Both the position numbers and the translations under genes were made by a program. The notes under the pieces were generated by a model, which was given only the letters and a program-made list of their open reading frames with translations, was not told the DNA's origin and did not search any database. From the NCBI RefSeq assembly GCF_013283795.1, contig NZ_JABSOD010000026.1, positions 1 through 42,774 on the forward strand: 42,774 nt of DNA. Direction: 5' to 3'. The first letter of the stretch is position 1, and each line of letters opens with the position of its first letter. This document shows positions 37,308-42,774 of the stretch, in pieces. Source of the stretch: Rheinheimera lutimaris (GTDB lineage: Bacteria; Pseudomonadota; Gammaproteobacteria; Enterobacterales; Alteromonadaceae).

Positions 37308-40300
37308 ATGAGAAATATAGCAATTTTCACTCGTTCAGCAATAATGCTAACGTGCCTGAGCCTTAGCGCTTGTGGTGGTGATTCAGAATCACCACCAACT
37401 CAAGCTCAGCAACTGGCAACAACAAACGCTCAGTCTGTCGGGGCATTGCCCGATACAGCAGGATTAACCTCTACCGGTACCATAAATGAATCTGCACTCC
37501 CGGATGTTTGGACTAGTGTCGATGTGGGCACTCCGGACCTGGCTGGATCTGCCAGTTATAGCGATGGTCAAATCCTTTTATCAGGCAATGGTTATAGTTT
37601 AGACACTAATGACTCTTTGCATTTTATTTATCAGCCTTTACAAGGTGATGGGCAGATTGTTGCTCAATTAACCAATATCTCTGATGCCGGTAAATGGGGA
37701 TATCATGGGTTGATGGTCAGGGAAACGCTTAATAATGACTCGCAATATGCGAGTAACCATTATTTCGAAGATGAAGCGATTTCGTTTTTTAAAGGACGCC
37801 GCGATGGCGTTGGGATCAATGTTCCTATTGAAGACAAACAGGTCCATTTGCCAAATGTATGGCTAAAATTGGAAAGAGTGAGCGATGTTTTTATTGCCTC
37901 TATTTCTAATGATGGTGAAACCTGGCAAGAAACACATCGAGAAACCGTAGTGATGAGGGAAAATGTGCTTATTGGCCTGGCCGCTAATGCTCATCATAAA
38001 AGGAAAATAACCACAGGTACTTGGCAAAATGTCGAGGTGTCATCCACAGGCAATTCACCTGATATTGTAAATTCACCAACCAATTTAACCGCTGTGGCAC
38101 GTGGGATGAAAGCAGTGGCATTAACTTGGCAAGATAATGCTGATAATGAAACAGGGTATAGAGTAGAAAGAGCCGAAGACGCTGACTCGCTTGAGTTTGA
38201 ATCATTTGCGGTGCTGTCGCCGAATTCTACCTATTTAGTCGATAATGCCTTAGAGCCAGAGACGACCTATCATTACAGAGTAAGTGCTTTAATGGGCGAG
38301 ATCGCCTCAGGTTACAGTAATGTGGTCAACAGGACGACGATGGCAGATGAGTCGAAATTGCCTGATGCCTGGAGCAGTACCGACATTGGCTCTCCCGCCA
38401 TAGCCGGTTTCGCAACTTATACTGACGACCAGTACTCTGTATCAGGTAACGGATATATTCGCGGTACCTTCGATTCTTTTCATTTTGTTTATCAACCTTT
38501 AGAAGGAAATGGTGAGATTGTTGGTCAGTTACTAAGTGCTGAGAATACTGGGACGGTGGGTTATCACGGAATTATGATCAGGGAAACGTTAGATACTGAC
38601 TCACAATTCGTGAGTAATATGTACCATAGAAGCCGTGCTTTTTTTAAAAGTCGTAGTAACGGGGCAATAGAAGAACAGAGTGAAGAAACAAAAAACCTAT
38701 TACCTTTATGGTTCAAATTAGAACGGTTAGATGACCTGTTCATTACTTATATTTCAGATGATGGTGAAACCTGGCAAGAAACACATCGAGCCACTGTAGT
38801 GATGGGCGATAATGTGTTTATTGGTTTAACTGCTAACGCACATTCCCTGGATAAAATCACCAAAGGTACTTGGCAACATGTACAAGTGTTTGCAGATGCA
38901 GAACGATTAGCACCACCAACAAACGTAACAACCGAGGCAAGTATTAATGATGAAGTAACATTGACTTGGCAGGATAACTCTAATAACGAAACCGGTTTTA
39001 GAATTGAAAGGGCCGTCCGGGGCAATCCATTGGTGTTTGAAGTCGTGGCCGAAGTAGGGGCTAATACAACGTTCTATCAAGACGATGGTTTAACACTTGG
39101 TACCCACTATGTTTATCGAATAGTCGCTGTAAAAGGTAACGCATCATCACATTTTAGTGAACAAACTACAGTCGAAGTACTTGCGTATGAAAATGCAATT
39201 CTTTATATGCAACGATTAGCCGGCGATTATGATAAAACCGATAGACATAATAGCATCAGCGTCACGACGACCGGGGATAGTGCCAATAACTTACTAAGAC
39301 ACCCCGGCATGATAGGTAAAGAGATAAACGTTGAATTAGAGAGGAGCTTATCTGCCTCAGACGGCACTATCTCTTTTAAAATAAAGCCTAATACGCATCA
39401 GCAAACGACAGAGTTTTTTAGCTCCGACGCACTTACTATTAGTCAAGTTGAAGAGCAGTTGCTTATCAGTGCTAATGGCATAAATAATATTTATAATGTG
39501 CGACTGGATACACTCACATGTAATCACGTGGCTATCCGTTTTAAAAACGGCGTTATGTCGCCGTATGTAAATGGTAAATGGTTTGATGATGTTAATGTCG
39601 GCTCGTTAGAGATTGATTCTTTTAACCTGCAAGAATATGACGGAAACGTTTGGGATGTATTATTAACTAACTCGCAAATATCCGACGAGGTTATTTATGA
39701 GCGCAGTGCGCGTTGTACAGAGGCAGTAGAGCCAACCCATCTTCCTTTTGCAGATTACCCATTCAGACTCTGTGGTGTATATACATGTCTTTGGCTAAAA
39801 AGTGAGGAACAACTGCTGGAAGAGAAAAAGCGAGTTTATCTTCATGCACTTGACATAGCATATGACCGGAATACATTTGAAGCCCAAATGTTTAAGTATG
39901 ATGATGTAGATCGTCAGGCTAGTCTGGATCGTTGGGTTAATCGAGAGAACAATTCTTTATCTAATAGCGCTACCAGAAGGTTTGAGATTTTCACTTTGGA
40001 TAACCTGTTTAGTACAGATGGTAGTGTGAATACTCATTACTGGCTGCATGAGAACTTCCACGGTTATCAAATGCCCTTGTTCGGAGGTGGTAGATGGCTG
40101 GCCGAAGCAACGGCAAGTTGGGCCTCATGGAATTTTAACCATAAATCTCCTGCAGGTTATAGCCATGGAGCATTTACCTTGAATCCTCATTTGGGGATGT
40201 ATGAATTGACTAAAGAGCTGGGTAAGAAAAGATATTACCATACTTCAATAATGTTTGCTTATATAACGGCTTTTGTTACAGGTGATAGCATTATAGGAAA

Positions 40301-42281
40301 GTTATATAATTCACCTGAAATTGAATCGGATGCTTTCAAAGCGCTTATAAAAGTGGTCGAAGATGAAGGGCATGACTTCCCTCAGGTGTTTGCTGAATTT
40401 GCCGCCAGAACGACAGTTTGGGATTACCCGGACCCTAAAGTTAGCGATGACTTAAAAGCAGTTCAGAAAAAAGCGATTGTTGTCGGTGAAGAAGATAATA
40501 CTCTGGCGGCAACCTGGCCGGCAGAAGGCACTTATGGTATTTACCATTTGGCACCAAAACGCTATTTGCCTGGTGCCTATGGATGGAATAGCTACAAAAT
40601 CGAGTCGACAGCAGCTGGTACTTATACGTTAAAAGTAAAAGGCAGTGATCAAAATACCGGAGACTTAAACTTCATCGGCAAAGTGGTTAAAGGAAAGCCT
40701 GGTGCTTATGAATATGTTGATTTACCTATCGGGACTGAAGTCTCATTAGGCAATGGCGAAGCGGAACTTGAAGTAACAACGCAGGAAGGCGAAGAACTAT
40801 TCTTAGTCGTTGTTGCCATAAGTGAAGATCATCTTTCAGGTGAAAACGTAGACTTTGTTTATGAATATGCCATTGAGTCAAGTGCACATCCATTACCTAA
40901 TGATCATATCCGTACCTTTGTTTTGCCTGAGCAAACAGGGCCTGCGATTGTTGATCATAAAAACTACATTGTGACCAGTGAAGTTCAGCGTGGTACTGAT
41001 GTGTCGGTATTATCGCCAACGGTTACGCTTTCTGATGGTGCGTTTAGTTCAATTCCAAACGGTACTCTAGTCGACTTTACCCACCCGGTTGTTTATTCAG
41101 TTACAGGATTGAGTAATGCTGAAGCCAAAGATTGGGTAGTAACGGTTGAAGCTGTGCCACTGCGAACTGACACTGATTTTGTTACTTTTGAGATAGAAAA
41201 TATCACCCCGTTTTTTACCGTTGATAAAACAGAACATACTGTATCTGCCAATTTATTATCGGTGGCAGATTTAACCGCAGTGAGGCCTGTCTTTAGCTTG
41301 TCTGATGGCGCAACTAGTGTCCCTGAAAGTGGTGAAATAGTTGATTTAACAAATCCTGTCACTTATACGGTGACTGCTGAAGATGGTACAACGATACAAA
41401 GTTGGACCGTTTTGGCTAGAGATTTTCGACCATATATTACCACTTGGCAAACCGATGAAGCCAATACTGACATTAACCTGAGTTCTGGTGACTTTGATGG
41501 TAACTACGAGTTTACATGGAAAGATGCCTACGGGTTACCCGTACAAAGTGGTAGCGTTTCGTCTGAAAAAGAACAGTTTTTTCAGACTACCTTAGTGGAA
41601 CCAGGAACGTATACTCTTGAGATTAAAGGTTATTATCCTTATTTCCATACTCCTGACATTGAGTATCTAAAGGATGTAAATCAGTGGGGAGACATTCCCT
41701 GGAAAAGTTTGACTTTTGGTGGATGGAACGGGGATGGCTTTAGCGCGACTGATTTACCAAATCTCTCCAACGTAACTTCTATGTACCAGATGTTTGCTCG
41801 TGCTAAAAACTTTAATAGCGATATTAGCCAATGGGATACAAGCAACGTCACCAATATGACCAGTATGTTTTCCAGGGCTGCTGCATTTAACAGTGATATC
41901 AGTGGCTGGGATGTTAGTAACGTGACCTCGATGGACAGTATGTTCAGAGAAGCCTTCGCTTTTAATAGAGATATTGGTCAATGGGATACAGCTCATTTAC
42001 AGATCACATCACAAATGTTTTTTGGAGCAAGAACTTTTAATCAAAATTTAGGATCTTGGAATATAACCAGTATTGTAAATATGGAAAAAATGTTTAGCAG
42101 TGAGACTTTTTCTCAGATTAATTATGATAAAACGTTGACGGGCTGGGCTGGGCAAAATGCTCGGGGATATGTTGTTTTTGGTGCAGAACGCCTGAGATAT
42201 TGCGAAGCAGAAACGTCTCGTTATTTCTTGATCAATGAACTAAATTGGACGATTACCGGCGATGAGTTAGTATGCCCTTAA
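37308..42281 (+). CDS. Giant multidomain surface lipoprotein with HExxH peptidase-like domain and BspA repeats
   Basis: A 1657-residue predicted lipoprotein (lipobox LSAC, Cys22). Domains by eye: concanavalin/DUF1349-like module (about 64-247), FN3 (257-344), second DUF1349-like (346-528), second FN3 (536-625), LamG-like (627-805), a peptidase-like region (805-1045) with HENFH at 914-918 and a possible third ligand E933 in 'WLAEATASW', a beta-sandwich (1071-1193), two Ig-like domains of the 'GTDVSVLSPTVTLSDGA' type (1197-1373), and C-terminal BspA/DUF285 repeats ('NFNSDISQWDTSNVTNMTSMF' pattern, four or five units). Probably exported, cell-surface or outer-membrane anchored, and binding glycans or matrix. 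Base composition differs from neighbours, suggesting acquisition. Whether the peptidase is active is inference. Confidence 0.85.
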   Translation: MRNIAIFTRSAIMLTCLSLSACGGDSESPPTQAQQLATTNAQSVGALPDTAGLTSTGTINESALPDVWTSVDVGTPDLAGSASYSDGQILLSGNGYSLDTNDSLHFIYQPLQGDGQIVAQLTNISDAGKWGYHGLMVRETLNNDSQYASNHYFEDEAISFFKGRRDGVGINVPIEDKQVHLPNVWLKLERVSDVFIASISNDGETWQETHRETVVMRENVLIGLAANAHHKRKITTGTWQNVEVSSTGNSPDIVNSPTNLTAVARGMKAVALTWQDNADNETGYRVERAEDADSLEFESFAVLSPNSTYLVDNALEPETTYHYRVSALMGEIASGYSNVVNRTTMADESKLPDAWSSTDIGSPAIAGFATYTDDQYSVSGNGYIRGTFDSFHFVYQPLEGNGEIVGQLLSAENTGTVGYHGIMIRETLDTDSQFVSNMYHRSRAFFKSRSNGAIEEQSEETKNLLPLWFKLERLDDLFITYISDDGETWQETHRATVVMGDNVFIGLTANAHSLDKITKGTWQHVQVFADAERLAPPTNVTTEASINDEVTLTWQDNSNNETGFRIERAVRGNPLVFEVVAEVGANTTFYQDDGLTLGTHYVYRIVAVKGNASSHFSEQTTVEVLAYENAILYMQRLAGDYDKTDRHNSISVTTTGDSANNLLRHPGMIGKEINVELERSLSASDGTISFKIKPNTHQQTTEFFSSDALTISQVEEQLLISANGINNIYNVRLDTLTCNHVAIRFKNGVMSPYVNGKWFDDVNVGSLEIDSFNLQEYDGNVWDVLLTNSQISDEVIYERSARCTEAVEPTHLPFADYPFRLCGVYTCLWLKSEEQLLEEKKRVYLHALDIAYDRNTFEAQMFKYDDVDRQASLDRWVNRENNSLSNSATRRFEIFTLDNLFSTDGSVNTHYWLHENFHGYQMPLFGGGRWLAEATASWASWNFNHKSPAGYSHGAFTLNPHLGMYELTKELGKKRYYHTSIMFAYITAFVTGDSIIGKLYNSPEIESDAFKALIKVVEDEGHDFPQVFAEFAARTTVWDYPDPKVSDDLKAVQKKAIVVGEEDNTLAATWPAEGTYGIYHLAPKRYLPGAYGWNSYKIESTAAGTYTLKVKGSDQNTGDLNFIGKVVKGKPGAYEYVDLPIGTEVSLGNGEAELEVTTQEGEELFLVVVAISEDHLSGENVDFVYEYAIESSAHPLPNDHIRTFVLPEQTGPAIVDHKNYIVTSEVQRGTDVSVLSPTVTLSDGAFSSIPNGTLVDFTHPVVYSVTGLSNAEAKDWVVTVEAVPLRTDTDFVTFEIENITPFFTVDKTEHTVSANLLSVADLTAVRPVFSLSDGATSVPESGEIVDLTNPVTYTVTAEDGTTIQSWTVLARDFRPYITTWQTDEANTDINLSSGDFDGNYEFTWKDAYGLPVQSGSVSSEKEQFFQTTLVEPGTYTLEIKGYYPYFHTPDIEYLKDVNQWGDIPWKSLTFGGWNGDGFSATDLPNLSNVTSMYQMFARAKNFNSDISQWDTSNVTNMTSMFSRAAAFNSDISGWDVSNVTSMDSMFREAFAFNRDIGQWDTAHLQITSQMFFGARTFNQNLGSWNITSIVNMEKMFSSETFSQINYDKTLTGWAGQNARGYVVFGAERLRYCEAETSRYFLINELNWTITGDELVCP

Positions 42282-42387
42282 TATGTAGCGATTAACTTAT
42301 TAAGTACATTAGAAGCGGAGGTTGTTTCGCTTCAAAATAAGTTTATTGCGATAAAAAGAGAAAAGCATAAAAGGCACCTCGTTATAT

Positions 42388-42420
42388 AATGCCGTTCACT
42401 TAAGGTGAGCGGCATTTTTT
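42388..42420. terminator. Bidirectional terminator between the lipoprotein and GGDEF genes
   Basis: AATGCCGTTCAC (42388-42399... loop TTAAG) pairs with GTGAGCGGCATT over 12 bases with one G-T pair, followed by a T-run. It lies about 110 bases after the lipoprotein stop and 24 bases after the end of the minus-strand GGDEF frame. Confidence 0.8.
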
Positions 42421-42443
42421 CATTTGGTTCCCCTTTTTCCGGG

Positions 42444-42767
42444 TCAAGAGTTACCGGCCGGCAACGGATTTATCACGCTATGCCGGGCCTGGTTGCGGCC
42501 TTGTTGCTTGGCCTGGTACAGCAGCAAATCTGCCTGTTGCATTATTTCGCCGGATGTCAGCTGGTGGCCGGGATAATTCAGTGTTACCACGCCGATAGAC
42601 GCGGTAAGCACGCCAAGCGGCGAAGCGCGGTGCGGTATCGCTTGTGCAACCAGTTGTTGTGGTAATTGCAGTAAGCCGGGCGGCTGAGCGGTTGCATGTT
42701 GTTCTACCAGAATAAATTCTTCCCCACCAAAGCGCACTACGGTAATACCCCCTAAAAATAACTGACG
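42444..42767 (-). CDS. Diguanylate cyclase GGDEF domain, C-terminal fragment
   Basis: The frame encodes the end of a GGDEF domain, which makes c-di-GMP: active-site loop 'VVRFGGEEFILVEQ', then 'LTASIGVVTLNYPGHQLTSG' and 'MQQADLLLYQAKQQGRNQ'. Everything upstream of the active site, including the metal-binding first half and any sensor domain, would lie beyond the window. However, reading back, the frame hits a TGA at 42768-42770, only about 12 codons before GGEEF, and the residues between ('RQLFLGG') do not look like a GGDEF domain. The gene is therefore either interrupted, frameshifted near the GGGGG run at 42749-42753, or carries an error at the sequence end. Confidence 0.75.
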   Translation of the reverse strand, partial: RQLFLGGITVVRFGGEEFILVEQHATAQPPGLLQLPQQLVAQAIPHRASPLGVLTASIGVVTLNYPGHQLTSGEIMQQADLLLYQAKQQGRNQARHSVINPLPAGNS

Positions 42768-42774
42768 TCAAAAG

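Noticed and set aside
41754..41996. Minus-strand open frame inside the BspA repeats
   Set aside because: It repeats because the sense strand repeats; it is a shadow of the BspA units.

Overview
The window is a stretch of gammaproteobacterial chromosome with a conserved gene order. The arrangement psd-rsgA / orn-tRNA-Gly / queG / tsaE-amiB-mutL-miaA-hfq-hflX-hflK-hflC / purA / rnr-rlmB-rpsF-priB-rpsR-rplI-dnaB-alr / tadA / mltF / purL matches the order known from Enterobacteria and Vibrio. MotX (a Na+-type polar flagellar motor protein), CheX, a DUF3016 protein and an HflC shorter than the E. coli form point to an Alteromonadales-type marine or aquatic bacterium of the Rheinheimera/Alishewanella/Arsukibacterium kind. 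That genus-level placement is inference from memory. There is no sign of a prophage, CRISPR array, complete insertion sequence or plasmid functions.

Layout. (1) 1-2710: small genes (DUF3016 protein, an Ala/Ser-rich protein, a short PriC-like protein), a MerC-family membrane protein with a good Zur-box match in front, and a glycerophosphodiester phosphodiesterase. (2) 2710-7080: a dispersed hairpin repeat, then psd-rsgA divergent from orn, tRNA-Gly(GCC), a DUF1289 protein, and queG converging on it. (3) 7265-15414: a tight block for tRNA modification, wall amidase, mismatch repair, Hfq, HflX and the HflKC membrane complex. The nnr gene usually found between queG and tsaE is absent. (4) 15481-20184: a terminator-flanked class V aminotransferase-fold gene, purA, an S41 protease lipoprotein, and motX behind a perfect flagellar sigma-28 -10 element. 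(5) 20251-28043: rnr, a MITE-like repeat, rlmB, a 500-base intergenic region holding two long cruciform elements and the rpsF promoter/leader, the ribosomal/primosomal operon, dnaB and alr. (6) 28097-35778: cheX, zur, a PspB-like small membrane protein, tadA, a possible 53-residue basic protein, mltF and purL. (7) 35943-42774: the accessory end, with an M15 peptidase, a 555-base AT-rich gap with spaced direct repeats, a 1657-residue multidomain lipoprotein, and the C-terminal end of a GGDEF diguanylate cyclase whose frame is broken at the window edge.

How the genes work together. Most of the window is housekeeping: translation and RNA quality (rpsF, rpsR, rplI, rsgA, miaA, tsaE, queG, tadA, rlmB, rnr, orn, hfq), replication and repair (dnaB, priB, PriC-like, mutL), purines (purA, purL), and envelope (psd, amiB, alr, mltF, HflKC). 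The zinc regulator Zur and a MerC-like gene with a Zur-type operator suggest a zinc-responsive link across about 27 kb. MotX and CheX serve motility.

The least explained item is the giant lipoprotein. It has duplicated concanavalin-like/FN3 modules, a LamG-like segment, a HExxH peptidase-like domain with a plausible third Glu ligand, Ig-like repeats and C-terminal BspA-type repeats. It is visibly more AT-rich than its neighbours and looks acquired. I assigned start codons by ribosome binding sites and family alignment from memory; no database search was run.
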